A stretch of 64,000 bases of DNA. Origin: Rhabdophis nuchalis (taxonomy: Eukaryota > Chordata > Lepidosauria > Squamata > Natricidae). The stretch is from assembly GCA_039707465.1 (NCBI GenBank), contig CM077648.1, positions 16,261,119 through 16,325,118 of the forward strand. Reading direction: 5' to 3'. Every line of letters begins with the position of its first letter. Position 1 is the first letter of the stretch. The notes under the pieces were generated by a model, which saw nothing but the letters and a program-made list of their open reading frames with translations, did no database searches and was not told the origin of the DNA. Shown here one piece after another: positions 53,993 to 64,000 of the stretch. Both the position numbers and the translations under genes were made by a program.

Positions 53993-54838
53993 CTTCTAGA
54001 CTGCCCCCTCTCCCCGAAGGGACTCGGGGCGGTGTACAGGTACAAATTAAAACCATACAATCAATAATACATATAACTAAAATTGAATTAAATAAACCCC
54101 TGTACAAATTTATAAAAATTAAAAACTTAACCTTAAAACCAAATCACAAAATTTAAAAATACAAACTGAGGTGGGAAAGCTGGAATTAGGCCAGGCCGGC
54201 TAGATGAAACAAGTGGGTTTTGAGTTTCTGGTGGAAGGAGCGGAGGTCCATGGTCGTTCTAATATCAGGGGGAAAGTCATTCCAGAGGGTCGGGCCCGCC
54301 ACAGAGAAGGCCCTTCCCCTGGGCGTCGCCCGCTGGCACAGCCTAGTGGACGGCACCCGGAGAAGTCCCTCTCTGTGTGAGCGAATCGGCCGGAGGGATG
54401 TATGGGGCAGGATACGATCCCGCAAATAACTAGGTCCTGTGCCATAGAGTGCTTTGAAGATGATGACCAACACCTTGAAACGCACCCGAAAAGCCACAGG
54501 CAGCCAGTGCAGCCCGCGCAGGAGAGGTGTTACGTGGGAGTATCTATAGACTCCCGAAACTGCCCGCGCGGCCGCATTCTGAACCAACTGCAGCCTTCGG
54601 GTGCATCTCAAGGGGAGCCCCATGTAGAGAGCGTTGCAGTAGTCTAGCCGGGACGTAGTCTTGTCCTGCCCTCAGGTGCTTTGGAGAATAGTTTGACTCC
54701 CGCTTCTTTGTGGCAACCCTTGAGATATTGGAACACTGCTATCATGTCTCCCCTAGTCCTTCTTTTTATTAAACTAGACATACCCAGTTCCTGCAACCGT
54801 TCTTCATATGTTTTAGTCTCCAGTCCCCTAATCATCAA
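53695..54838 (-). mobile_element. CR1 LINE 3' end inside a SINE, itself split
   Basis: 53695-53935 (agcagagttggaagggacct … gacccattgctt) and 54659-54838 (cttgtcctgccctcaggtgc … cctaatcatc). The two halves join in register with other CR1 copies. The tail is short. Confidence 0.92.
53936..54658 (-). mobile_element. L2-like LINE 3' end inside CR1
   Basis: An (ATTT)n(GATT)n tail at 53938-53990 is followed by ctgccccctctccccgaagg. The minus-strand frame 54623-54186 is open: MGLPLRCTRRLQLVQNAAAR, HVTPLLRGLHWLPV, SVAGPTLWNDFPPDI, HLAGLA. Truncated 5' at 54658 (gccgggacgtag). Confidence 0.95.
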
Positions 54839-54957
54839 GGTTTACTCAACCTTCCATCCTTCCAAGGTGGGTAAAATGGGGACATTTTGGGGCACTATGA
54901 AGAGTGCTATAAGGCACTATGAAGAGGTATATAAGTCTAAGTGCTATTGCTATTGTA

Positions 54958-55830
54958 TAGCAAACCTGGCCGCTATCACCATGTTATCAAAGATTCTCCT
55001 CTTCAATGTGCAACATTGAAGAGGAGAATAGTTTGCAATGTGCAAAATCAAGTTATCTTGATTTTTTTTTTAAAAAAAAACGAAACCCCTTTCCTAATGC
55101 TTCCAAGTTTATAGCAAAAGGGACGAAATATTTTGAGATCCCTGAAAATCAAAAGTTTCTTCTTTACATATCTTGGGTGGGGATTGCCTGGTAACAACAC
55201 TGTTCAGTGTTCAGATAATGAAAGCACATCTTGTTCTTTGCATGCTAGCAAAAAAAACCCCAAAAAAAACCATTCCCAGCAGATATTTTTTCTGTCGTTA
55301 ATTACAGTCACAAACAAAGAGTAGATCTACCACAGCTTGTTTCTGCTCCTGGCCTGTTTCTTTTGTGGCAAAAAAATTATTACGGCATTATTTTCTTTAA
55401 AACAAAATTGCCACATGGTGCTTGGATTTTTTTTTTTAAATCTTCTGGGAATCGAATTATGTCAATTGAGTTTATTCACTTTAATGCAGGGTGCCCTGGT
55501 GGTAACGTTTTCTATGTAGGCTGCACCATTTTTGCAGGGCTAACACATATTTTTATGAGGGCAAGAGACAAAAATAAGGACAATGCTAGAGAGGAAATTT
55601 TAAAAGCCTACTGTGCGTCATGAAGTGGAATCGAAACCCAGGGAGAATTGCCACTATGCTTCCTTCTTTCCTTCAAATATAAACATTATCGCAGCCAGCA
55701 GACACCCAATTTTTAACACAACACAACTCTCTCGTTGGAATTCCCAAGAGATTTTTTAAAGATGACAACACGAGCTTAGCGTGTTGGGGTTCTTGCTTAG
55801 AACTTCTTGTGTGAAACATGAATATTATTA
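54958..55830. other. No recognised gene or repeat
   Basis: A short direct repeat (ttcaatgtgcaac / gaggaga words, 54999-55040) and A/T runs only. Confidence 0.5.
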
Positions 55831-55838
55831 TTGGGGTG

Positions 55839-56015
55839 CAGTGGTGGGCTTCTGCAGGCTCGCACCTACTCGCGAGAGCCGGTTGGTGAAATTTAGAGAA
55901 CCGGTGAGAGGAGGTTCCACTGACGTACCTGGAAGTAAATCTGGCCTGCCGCTGCCAGTGACCCAACGGGAAGGAAAGGAAAGGAAAGGAAGGAAGAAAG
56001 GAGGGAGGGAGAGAT

Positions 56016-56059
<44 letters not shown>

Positions 56060-56235
56060 ATTTATCATCACAATTGAGTCCAAAATTTTGGTTGCTAAGC
56101 AAGAGCGTTGTTAAATGAGTTTCACCACATTTTAAAAGGTGGCCACTCCCACCCTGTCACATGACTGCCAAGCCACGCCCACAAAATAGGCCACACCTAC
56201 AGAGTAGGTTCTAAAAAATTTGAAACCCACCACTG
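55839..56235. mobile_element. hAT MITE (cagtggtgggttt family, reverse) with (GAAA)n
   Basis: Starts cagtggtgggcttctgcagg and ends tttgaaacccaccactg. A perfect duplication TTGGGGTG lies at 55831-55838 and 56236-56243. (AAAG)n at about 56018-56060. Arms match the other three copies. Confidence 0.95.
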
Positions 56236-56432
56236 TTGGGGTGGCATGTGACTGTTTTCCTTCCCAACGTATCTAGTAGTTATTTGTATAAGTAGAATTT
56301 TCAAGCAACGCTGAGCTTCAGAAATCTCAGGCATTTGAAGAGGGCCAATTAACTCCCACCTGGTTGTATCTTATTTTACTTTCCGGATTTTTGTTCTCTA
56401 ACTCCCAGAACCCTTTTTACTTCCTTTTAAGA

Positions 56433-56518
56433 TGTTCTTAATTTCCTGTACACCACCCCGAGTCCCTTCGGGGAGAGGGGGCGGTTTAGAAATTCAATAA
56501 ATTCTAATTCTAATTCCT
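56433..56518 (+). mobile_element. L2-like LINE 3'-tail fragment
   Basis: aatttcctgtacaccacccc, gagtcccttcggggagaggg, ggcggtttagaaattcaata, (ATTCTA)n end. Only the last 85 bp inserted. Confidence 0.75.
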
Positions 56519-56651
56519 TTTCAAAAATATTTTTAAAAAAGGACAGTAAAAACATTTATTGCCCTCTACTAATTTGTCACTTTACTAGCTTTTCCTAAGT
56601 TTGTGGCTCTCCTGATACATAGCCTACAACACCCAAAATTATTTCAAAGAC

Positions 56652-56930
56652 CAGAGGTGGTATTCAGCAGGTTCTGACCAGTTCTGGAGAACCGGTAGCG
56701 GAAATTTTGAGTAGTTTGGAGAACCGGGAAATACCACTTCTGACTGGCCCTGCCCCTGTCTATTCTCTGCCTCCCGAGTCCCAGCTGATTGGTAGGATCT
56801 TTCACCTGGAGCGGGGTGGATTAGCAGGGAGTTGTGCATGCATGCACATTGTGGGTGGGGGCATGTGCATGCACACTGTCACACATGCACGATTTTGGCA
56901 CACAATTACAAAAAGGTAAGCCATCAGTGG
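56652..56930. mobile_element. hAT MITE (cagaggtggtattc family), right end unclear
   Basis: Starts cagaggtggtattcagcagg, gttctggagaaccggtagcg. Interior gtgcatgcatgcac-like text. The right end gccatcagtg is degenerate and no target duplication was identified. Confidence 0.65.
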
Positions 56931-57079
56931 TATATAATGTGAACTAGCCTCTAGTTTGTCACCTGCCTTGTCCCTCTGCTTAAGAGGCCGAGGTCGCAGC
57001 CTAAGATCTGCTGCCTCAGCCCACAAATTCTGATAAGCTCATAAAAGATCAGGGTCCCTCCCCCCCATCTTCTAAAGCC

Positions 57080-57407
57080 ATCTCCTCAGGCCTAAATATG
57101 CTGTCTGCCTGCGTTACAAGAGAAATCAATACAAACGTATTCAGAGGCTGCTTAAGGATCAGAGTTTTATTAGAATACACCACCACCAGTGATTCAGAGT
57201 ACTCCTTCAGTGGGAATCTCATCCCTGGCATGACAAATAAGCTGCGATTGGTTTGTCGTGCTGCATTTTGATCAATTGCTATTCCACCGTTGTCCCTGCT
57301 AAGGCTGTAATTAACATTATGTGCTTATAGACAGCTGCAATTCACGTCTGACGCCCTGCGAGTGCATTTAGTATGTAATTATTTTGAGGTTCAGGTGATG
57401 AGGTAAT
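57080..57407. other. Candidate conserved noncoding element
   Basis: Unique, balanced DNA with homeobox-like cores: ctgtaattaacattatgtgc (57305-57324) and tatgtaattattttgaggtt (57371-57390). A palindromic-looking cagctgcaattcac (E-box) is also present. It has no ORF that fits a family. Conservation cannot be shown here. Confidence 0.3.
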
Positions 57408-57415
57408 ATTGATAC

Positions 57416-57636
57416 CAGTGGTGAAATTCAAATTTTTTTACTACTGGTTCTGTGGGCGTGGCTTGGTGGGTGTGGTGTGGCTTGGTGGGCATGGCAGGGG
57501 AAGGATACTGCAAAATCTCCATTCCCACCCCACTCTGGGGCCAGTCAAAGGTGGCATTTGCTGGTTCTCCGAACTACTCAAAATTTCTGCTACTGCTTCT
57601 CCAGAACCTGTCAGAACCTGCTGGATTTCACCCCTG
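57416..57636. mobile_element. hAT MITE (caggggtgaaatcc family, reverse), 221 bp
   Basis: Starts cagtggtgaaattcaaattt and ends ctgctggatttcacccctg. A perfect duplication ATTGATAC lies at 57408-57415 and 57637-57644. Intact sister of the split copy at 41397. Confidence 0.95.
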
Positions 57637-57701
57637 ATTGATACCATACTCATTGGTATACAGTAAGACTCTACAACTTGCTAGCCATAGAAGAGTTATA
57701 A

Positions 57702-57850
57702 TCTATATAAATAAAAATGTAACAAGAGTTTATTCAAAACTGCTAATCTCCTAAAGTACTACACCGATCGCTTCCAAATTTTCACACAACATTCCTTTGA
57801 AATACAGCACCAACGATATATATCTATATCTATATATCTCTATCTCTATC

Positions 57851-57931
<81 letters not shown>

Positions 57932-58448
57932 AGAGAGAGAGAGATTGTGTAGATGTCACACCTGTGTCAGGTACACGCAATGGAAATGTAAAAAACTGTA
58001 AAAAAGGTAGGTAGAAGGATACAGAGAGAGCAGAGGACCACAGGTATTATGTCATCCTTTATGACATAAAATACTCTGTCCATAAGATTCAAGGAGAAAT
58101 ACAGTAGGTAGGTAGGTAGGTAGGTAGGTAGGTAGAGGGATAAATACAGTAGGAAGGTAGGTAGAGGGATAGAGAGAGAGGGATAAATACAGTAGGTAGG
58201 TAGGTAGGTAGAGGGAGAGAGGGAGAAATACAGTAGGTAGGTAGAGAGAGAGAGGAAGGGAGAAATACAGTAGGTAGGCAGGCTGGTAGGTAGAGAGAGA
58301 GAGGGGAAGAAAGGGAGTAGGTAGGTAGGTTGGGGATTATACGGTGGTTGTGTGTATGTGCTTGTATGTGCAGGTGTAGTTCTACACACAGATTGGTTGG
58401 CCATTTAACCAGACTGGGCCACAGCAACGCGTGGCCAGGAACGGCTAG
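57702..58448 (+). mobile_element. Non-autonomous Helitron, 747 bp
   Basis: Starts TC (tctatataaataaaaatgta) after A57701 and ends caacgcgtggccaggaacggctag, with CTAG at 58445-58448 before T58449. This gives the classic A|TC…CTAG|T insertion without duplication. A GC hairpin (gcc…ggc) lies just inside the end. The interior has (CTAT)n and gtaggtag arrays. No Rep/Hel is encoded, so it needs an autonomous partner. Confidence 0.9.
57836..57931 (+). repeat. (CTAT)n microsatellite inside the Helitron
   Basis: About 22 CTAT units following CTATCT variants. The other Helitron copy (7971) has only tatatatatag at this site, so the array grew after the copies split. Confidence 0.9.
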
Positions 58449-58954
58449 TACATACTTAAAAAAAAAAACTGTTTAAGAAAAAACTTTTTTGGGGGGGTTG
58501 CTTTCTTGTGTTTCCAGTTCAATATATGAGCCGTACATACCAGAGCCTTGGTGAGGCAGACAATTGTAATTCAGCAACGAGAGATATGTATTCCATATAG
58601 AGTTAAATATGCATTGCTAACTAACTTCAGAAACAGCTTGTCTGCTGTATTTTCCATCTTAGCAGATGCTGTTTTCCATTTGACTCCAGACTAAGCGTGA
58701 TGAAGTGGCAGCATCTCCTAACTAAATTAGGAAATTAGAAAAATCCAGAGCTCTTTTTTCAACTATGAAGGTTAATTCAGAAAGATTCTGTCTAAAATGA
58801 ACTGTTGGCTATCCCAATGTTAGGATAAGGCGTACATCAAATATTTGCGCTGTGATATTGAATTTATTTTTTAAAATAAGTTGTTGCATTTATTATTTTT
58901 GGTAACTGCTCCTTTTATTTATTAGCATTTTGTTTAAGGTTATTTTCTTGGTTT
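58449..58954. other. No recognised gene or repeat
   Basis: Unique AT-rich DNA; nothing supported. Confidence 0.5.
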
Positions 58955-59100
58955 TGGCTTAGTGGCTCAGTTGCTAAGACGCTGAGCTTGTCGATCAGAA
59001 GGTTGGCAGTTTAGCGGTTCAAATCCCTAGCGCCATGTAATGAAGTGAGCTCCCATTACTCGTCCCAGCATATGTGTGAGGGGAACCTTTACCTTACCTA
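58955..59100 (+). mobile_element. tRNA-derived SINE, internally deleted
   Basis: ggcttagtggctcagttgct, gctgagcttgtcgatcagaa, gcggttcaaatccctagcgc (B box), then a jump from ctcgtcccagc to atatgtgtgaggggaacctt. About 200 bp of the body is missing. Confidence 0.85.
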
Positions 59101-59791
59101 TATAATTATATAAATATAATACAGTGACTTATTCCCCTCATGTCTTACTTCTTCATAACTTTTTTATTTTTATTTTCCTTTTTTCTTTCTTATATCTTTA
59201 GCTTTCTGTTTGATATCTTTTTATGTTTTTCGTTCTTTTACTTTAACACACATCCATACATCCATTTCTTAAACCATGATTAAGTAAGCCATGATTTCAT
59301 GTGCTATATGAATTTTTCTTTGATGGTTTGTATTAACTAAAATTGAATAATAATACTGGAGTAAAATTGTTTCCAGCAAGCTTTGAAAACCCTGATTTGT
59401 ATGGAAATTCTGAGGCAACTTTGCAATCCAAATATCAGTAATGTTCTGAATTGGTTTCTAAATATAACCTGGCAGGCTTCTATCAGATAAATCTAGCTGA
59501 AAATGAAGATGCATTAAAGAGATATTTTTTTAAGCCCCTATTTATGTTCCAAACATGATGTTTTCCAAATATATCATTCTGTGATTTTTCACCTTTATAA
59601 TGGAATATAACGAACAAGGCAGAGAAGACGACTAGATTTGAATTTAAAAACTGGGCTGAAATGAGAGACCAGAAAAATTAACTCTTTGTGCCAATATAGT
59701 GGTAATCTGGAATGTTTTCAACTCAGATCTGGTAGCTCTAAAGGCATTGTCAAAATTGAATCTTTCAGAGAGAAAAGGAAAAACAGGTCTG
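59101..59791. other. No recognised gene or repeat
   Basis: Nothing supported. Confidence 0.5.
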
Positions 59792-59799
59792 TTTTTCTA

Positions 59800-60035
59800 C
59801 AGGAAGTCCTCAGCTTATGATCACAATTGAGTGCAAAATTTCTGTTGCAAAGCAAGACAGTTGTTAAGTGAGTTTTGCTCCATTTTACAACCTTTCTTGC
59901 CACAATATTTAACCGTTGTTTAAGCTGATAACATGGTTATTAAATGAATCTGGTTTCCCCATTGCTTGTCAGAAGGTTGCAAGAGGAGATCACATGTCTG
60001 TGATTCTAAGATGTGGCTCCTTTATCAGTCCTGCT
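59800..60035. mobile_element. Tigger-like element, right half missing
   Basis: TA (59798-59799) then caggaagtcctcagcttatg. Family words follow to about 60000. It is replaced by or joined to the next copy. Confidence 0.75.
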
Positions 60036-60037
60036 CA

Positions 60038-60416
60038 CAGGTAGTCCTGGACTTATGACTATAACTAAGCACAAAATTTCTGTTGCTAAGCAAGACAGTT
60101 GTTAACTGAGTTTTGCCCCATTTTGCAACCTTTTTTGCCACTGTTATTAAGTTAATCCCTGCAGTTATTGAGTTTGTTAAGAGAATCTGGCTTCCCTATT
60201 GGCTCTGCTTGTCAGAAGGTCGCAAATGGTGATCACATGACCCCGGGACATTGCAACTGTCATAAATACATGCCAGTTGCCATGCATCTGAATTTTGATC
60301 ATGTGACCATGGGGTTGCTGAAGTAGTCATAAATGTGAAAAAGTCACGTCACTTATTTTTCAGTGCCTTTGTAACTTTGAATGATCACTAAACTGATGTA
60401 AGTTGAGGACTACCTG
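60038..60416. mobile_element. Tigger-like element, full length (379 bp)
   Basis: Starts caggtagtcctggacttatg and ends taagttgaggactacctg followed by TA. It is the clearest copy of the family, with matched inverted ends. Non-coding. Confidence 0.85.
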
Positions 60417-60418
60417 TA

Positions 60419-61375
60419 ATTGTCTCCTTAAATTAAATTCAACTGATAGTCACCTATGTTAAAAATTATTTCTAAGTCCGCTATATTCCTGCTAGCTCCA
60501 TGACTGCATTCAGTGTGATGAGCTTTCCCTGCTGTCATATCATCTTGTGAGCTCTCATGTGAAAATCCCGAAACCTTGTGAGATTTACTTATTTATTTAA
60601 CAATGTTTTAGCTACCCTCTGTCTAATTGCACTTAAAAAAAAAATTAAAACATTAAATTTCGAGAGCTGTTTAGGAAGATGGCGATTCTCTTTCAACCTG
60701 TGGCTGTCATTTTATGGACTCCCACTGTGTTTTTAATCTATTTAAGAATGCTCAGTAGATTGCACAAAATTGCGATCCATTCAGCTGTTTTGTTTACAAC
60801 CAGGTACACAATATGGTTTATTATTTAATTAACACATGGGACAGATGCAGATATTACAGATATTGTAAAAAATTGAAATGAGCAATCTACTACAAGATGT
60901 ATTTGTTATTATTGTTTATTTTCCCCAGGTAGCCATAAGGAAACAAAACTGAACAAAATGCAAAATTAAAAAATTGTTAACTAATGAAAGCCTGGCTAAA
61001 AAGCAATAACTTGTCTCCCGTCCCCCAAAAGAAAGAGTGGAGGCTAAGCATATAACCCACCATTCCAATTTCTTACCTTCTAAAAGTGAGAATACACTTT
61101 CATGCGATCAACATTTCCTACCAGAGAGAAGTTGTGATTTGAAGGTCTGAATGGTCTCGTCAGACCTGTCCCAGCTTAGGAATTCAGGAAAGAAAGACCC
61201 TCGACTCCACTTTTAGTGAAAGGTGTACTTTTACCAACGATAAGTTGTTACAGCATAGCAAAGCCGGATCTGAGGCATTTCTACACAAACCTAGTAATTT
61301 TACCTTCTCCCAGACCCTCCCCCCTTGGTCATCTTTGTGGTGTCCAAAAAGATTGGATGTCCATCTTTGTGGTGT
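60419..61375. other. No recognised gene or repeat
   Basis: Mostly unique DNA; 60660-60830 has balanced, CNE-like text. 61322-61383 has a short duplicated word (atctttgtggtgtccaa). Confidence 0.45.
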
Positions 61376-61893
61376 CCAAGAAGAGCAACAAAGATGATTA
61401 GGGGACTGGAGACTAAAACATATGAAGAACGGTTGCAGGAACTGGGTGTGTCTAGTTTAATGAAAGGAAGGACTAGGGGAGACATGATAGCTGTGTTCCA
61501 ATATCTCAGAGGTTGTCACGAAAAAGAGGGAGTCAAACTATTTTTCAAGGCACCAGAGGGTAGAACAAGAAGCAATGTGGAAACTAATCATGGAGAGAAG
61601 CAACTTAGAACTGAGGAGAAATTTCCTGAGTTATAACAATTAAACAGTGGAACAGCTTGCCTCCAGAAACTGTGAATGCCCCAACACTGCAAGTCTTTAA
61701 GAAGATGTTGGATAGCCATTTGTCTAGGACGGTATAGGGTTTCCTGCCAAGGCAGGGGGTTGGACTAGAAGACCTCCAAGGTCCCTTCCAACTCTGCTAT
61801 TGTATTGTATTGTATTGTATTGTATTGTATTGTATTGTATTGTATTGTATTGTATTGTATTGTATTGTATTGTATTGTATTGTATTGTATTGT
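61376..61893 (+). mobile_element. CR1 LINE 3' end with (TATTG)19 tail
   Basis: gaagagcaacaaagatgatt starts the familiar CR1 C-terminal region (RATKMIRGLETKTYEERLQE). The frame breaks near 61580-61640 (deletions in gcaatgtggaaac and cctgagttataac). The tail is nineteen TATTG units, 61798-61893, the longest in the window. Confidence 0.95.
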
Positions 61894-62205
61894 ACAAGAT
61901 TCAAACTAGGTGCTTTGGAAACAGTTCTACATTTTGGTGCCTCTTTGGTTGGTGTTTGCATTCCTTTCCCAGTCTGGTGTCCTTGGATCTCTCAATCATT
62001 GTTTGTGGTTGGCAGCTCTGGTTCCTGTCATCCTCCCTCCCTTTAGCCTCCCATTCCCACTTCTCCAGAGTTTATGGCAAAGTAAAGGAAAGCAGTTTGA
62101 TGGCAGATCTGACAGGTCTTCCTTAATCAAAACAACCCAACAAACAACCCAACAACAGTCAATCCAGATAAAAACAAAATGAAATAGTGGTGAAGATTTC
62201 GTTTC
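61894..62205. other. No recognised gene or repeat
   Basis: Nothing supported. Confidence 0.5.
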
Positions 62206-62345
62206 CCGTTGTTTCCCAACCTTAGCAACTTTTCAGATGTATGGACTTCAACTCCCAGAAATCCACAGCCTGGCTGGGAAAATCTGGGAATTGAATTGGG
62301 CACCCATCTTAAAGTTGCTAAATAGTTAAGCTGGAGAAACCCTGT
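62206..62345. mobile_element. Foldback hAT MITE, strongly decayed
   Basis: tttcccaaccttagcaactt, ggacttcaactcccagaaat, ctggctggg, then the inverse catcttaaagttgct and gagaaaccctg. Target duplication not readable. Confidence 0.65.
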
Positions 62346-62740
62346 TCTAACCTGTTGTGTTACTTTTTGGGATATATCTGGAGAGCTGTTATTTTAAAAA
62401 TGTAGTCAATCATAGGAGCCCACATTTTCAAGGTTTTAATCTCATTGTGCTAAAGTTGTAAAGGGCAACCATATTTTTGTGTGTGTTCAGTTTAATATTT
62501 CCTTTCCACTCCCTGGAATTCTTTTAAAATGATGGCTCTCATCTGACCTACTTTTCTGGCTCTCTCATCTGTTCTTCCCACCTACAGTTTTTCCATCTGC
62601 CAGGCATTTTTAGATCAGAAGAGCTTCTTAAATATTTTTAAATGCCAGGTAGTTTTGCCCGAATAGCTTGGATCTACTTTTAAGTGGATGATATTTTATT
62701 ATTTTACAGAAAGGACATTATTCACAAAGGGCTTCTTTTA
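62346..62740. other. No recognised gene or repeat
   Basis: Nothing supported. Confidence 0.5.
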
Positions 62741-62875
62741 TTAATACAATACAATAGCAGAGCTGGAAAGGACCTTGGAGGTCTTCTAGTCCAACCCCCT
62801 CCCCAGGCAGGAAGCCCTACACCATTTCAGACAGATGGCTATCCTACATCTTCCTAAAGTAGAAGTGCCCACAAT
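62741..62875 (-). mobile_element. CR1 LINE 3'-end fragment
   Basis: (CAATA)2 tail, gcagagctggaaaggacctt, gcaggaagccctacaccatt, catcttcctaaagtag. About 130 bp only. Confidence 0.85.
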
Positions 62876-62894
62876 TTAAAAAAAAGGAAATAGC

Positions 62895-63005
62895 CGAATT
62901 GCTGACCTTGGAAGGATGAAAGGCTGAGTCAACCTTGAGCCAATCAGCATCAAACTGCTGGCAGTCAGCAGATTTAGCCTGCAATGCTGCATTCTACCAC
63001 AGCTC
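62895..63005 (-). mobile_element. tRNA-derived SINE head (26948 type)
   Basis: On minus: gagctgtggtagaatgcagc, attgcaggctaaatctgctg, ctgccagcagtttgatgctg, ctcaaggttgactcagcctt, tcatccttccaaggtcagc. The tail is missing. Confidence 0.75.
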
Positions 63006-63111
63006 TTTTACAAGATGCATCAAGTCAGGCATTATGGAAACCATGATATATGACTTAACATATTGTATGAATCCATTTTATGCAATAAACAAGGACTAAC
63101 AAACCCAGTCA

Positions 63112-63333
63112 GTGCGGGATTGGACGTGTTCTTTACCGCACAAGTGTTTTGGATTAAAAACAGTGAGTAGAAATTGTAAGGAAGCAGACTGTGATGTTTA
63201 TGATAATATAAGAGAAGGTAATAATTTTTCCAGCGAAGTACAGGCTGCCTGTGAAGCTACATCTTATCTCTCCTCCTTTGATCAAGAGATTGGATGTAAC
63301 TACCCCCCAAATCATGCCAGTTCCAGGACTTAA
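63112..63333 (+). other. Unrecognised cysteine-containing ORF
   Basis: 73 codons with six cysteines in the first 63 (RDWTCSLPHKCF, SRNCKEADCDVYD, EVQAACEAT, EIGCNYPP) and no stop. A GTGAGT donor-like word sits at 63161. Codon composition looks less skewed than neighbouring AT-rich DNA. I do not recognise a domain. It could be an exon or chance. Confidence 0.2.
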
Positions 63334-63552
63334 ATTAAAACAACTTCCAAATCCTTAGATTTATCAAGGAGGAAAGTATATTTGTCAGAAACAGTGTAGG
63401 GTTGCTGGAAAGACTTTAATGTCATCTAAATCTGTTTGTTCTATTGCAAGGCTTACTGCCATGGTAGTCCCTGATTTGCAACAATCTGCCAAAGGTGGCA
63501 AAGCCAACCAGATTGCCACATGATGGAATGCAACCCTGATCCATTGTTATGA

Positions 63553-63788
63553 CCGTGTTTCCCCAAAAATAAGACTGGGCCTTATATTATTTTTTGCTCC
63601 AAAAGATTCATTGGGGCTTATTTTCTGGTTAGGTCTTATTTTGGGGGAAATATGGTACTAATTACAGCCCTCTGGCTTTATGATCTTAGCTAGGGCTTAT
63701 TTTTGGAGTAGGGTTTATCTTACGAGCATCCTGAAAAACCATGCTAGGGTTTATTTTCTGGTTGGGTCTTATTTTTGGGGAAACAAGG
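63553..63788. mobile_element. TIR element(s) with tttccccaaaaataag ends
   Basis: ccgtgtttccccaaaaataa at the left and gtcttatttttggggaaaca at the right. A further cttattttgggggaaatatg sits inside at about 63630-63650, perhaps a nested or internally duplicated copy. Related to 6003-6484. Confidence 0.6.
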
Positions 63789-64000
63789 CACTTGCAAACA
63801 GGTAGCCTCCATCCAGGCAAAAGCAGAGAGTAAGTAGCAACGTTTCTGCATCTCATTCATCGCCTAGCCAACCTCATGTATTATTCTGCAGGCAGCATTG
63901 CCTCATACTCCAAGTCTATATTGCAAGAGTAGACAGAACAAGATATCTTTTGGTTCTTGTTCATCTGATCATTGTATGGGTTTCATTTTCTGGGGTCAAA

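Larger units (their letters stand above)
53621..54957 (+). mobile_element. tRNA-derived SINE containing a CR1 that contains an L2
   Basis: The head (53621-53683: gtggtccagtgattagaatg, gcagtattgcgggctaactc) and tail (54839-54957: tttactcaaccttccatcct, gtataagtctaagtgctatt) together give one SINE of the 26948 type. Only a few bases are missing at the join. All LINE sequence between was inserted later. Confidence 0.85.

Noticed and set aside
58089..58427. 112- and 145-codon proline/serine/tyrosine-rich ORFs on minus
   Set aside because: They are translations of the gtaggtag/gagagag region of the Helitron.
61800..62182. ORFs starting with repeated YCIVL
   Set aside because: Translation of the (TATTG)19 CR1 tail into unique DNA.

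Overview
The window looks like euchromatic, gene-poor DNA from a squamate reptile, most likely a snake. Four signs point that way. (1) Many 5'-truncated CR1 LINEs end in pentanucleotide tails, (TATTG)n, (TCCTA)n or (AATAG)n. Microsatellite seeding by CR1 tails is established for snakes. (2) There are Sauria-type and other lepidosaur tRNA-derived SINEs, plus an RTE/BovB-like endonuclease fragment. (3) There are many L2-like LINE 3' ends and small DNA transposons. (4) Non-repeat sequence is AT-rich with long microsatellites. I found no host gene that I can name. Nearly every open reading frame is LINE debris or a translated microsatellite. The only sizeable intact coding stretch is the reverse-transcriptase part of a 5'-truncated L2-like LINE at 29343-30677.

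Layout. 0-6.5 kb: a possible retroviral 3' end, an L2-like end, a SINE inserted in a SINE, three CR1 pieces, one hAT miniature element (MITE) and two TA-flanked terminal-inverted-repeat (TIR) elements. 6.5-13.4 kb: mostly unique AT-rich DNA with a Helitron, CR1 copies, a 26-bp minisatellite and an unidentified exon-like ORF. 13.4-20 kb: an RTE/BovB-like fragment, a CR1 inside a hAT, two hATs in or at the end of a Tigger-like element, a solo LTR inside an older LTR, and a CR1. 20-28.5 kb: foldback hATs and long stretches with nothing recognised. 28.5-31.6 kb: two L2-like LINEs and a Tigger-like element. 32-38 kb: a solo LTR inside a SINE, a CNE-like stretch, a CR1, serial hAT insertions at one target, and an inverted SINE-like pair. 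39-47 kb: solo LTRs, a nest four or more levels deep (41021-42635), and an LTR split by two hATs. 47-54.9 kb: CR1, LTR, an L2 inside a hAT, and a SINE containing a CR1 containing an L2. 55-64 kb: hATs, a second CNE-like stretch, a Helitron, Tigger-like elements, CR1 and SINE pieces.

The insertion calls are the strongest evidence here. Many rest on target-site duplications (TSDs) read directly from both flanks: 8 bp for hAT, TA for Tigger-like, 4 or 5 bp for LTRs, 10-13 bp for SINEs, and A|T with a CTAG end for Helitrons. They allow relative dating of insertions. They also show two groups of hAT MITEs with different target preference: one almost always has TA at positions 4-5 of the 8-bp duplication, the other usually does not.

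I see no defence, toxin, CRISPR or biosynthetic system. The window's interest lies in nested transposon history, microsatellites carried inside a hAT MITE, a possible undescribed SINE-like family at 37.6-38.1 kb, and a few candidate exons or conserved noncoding elements that need comparative data.
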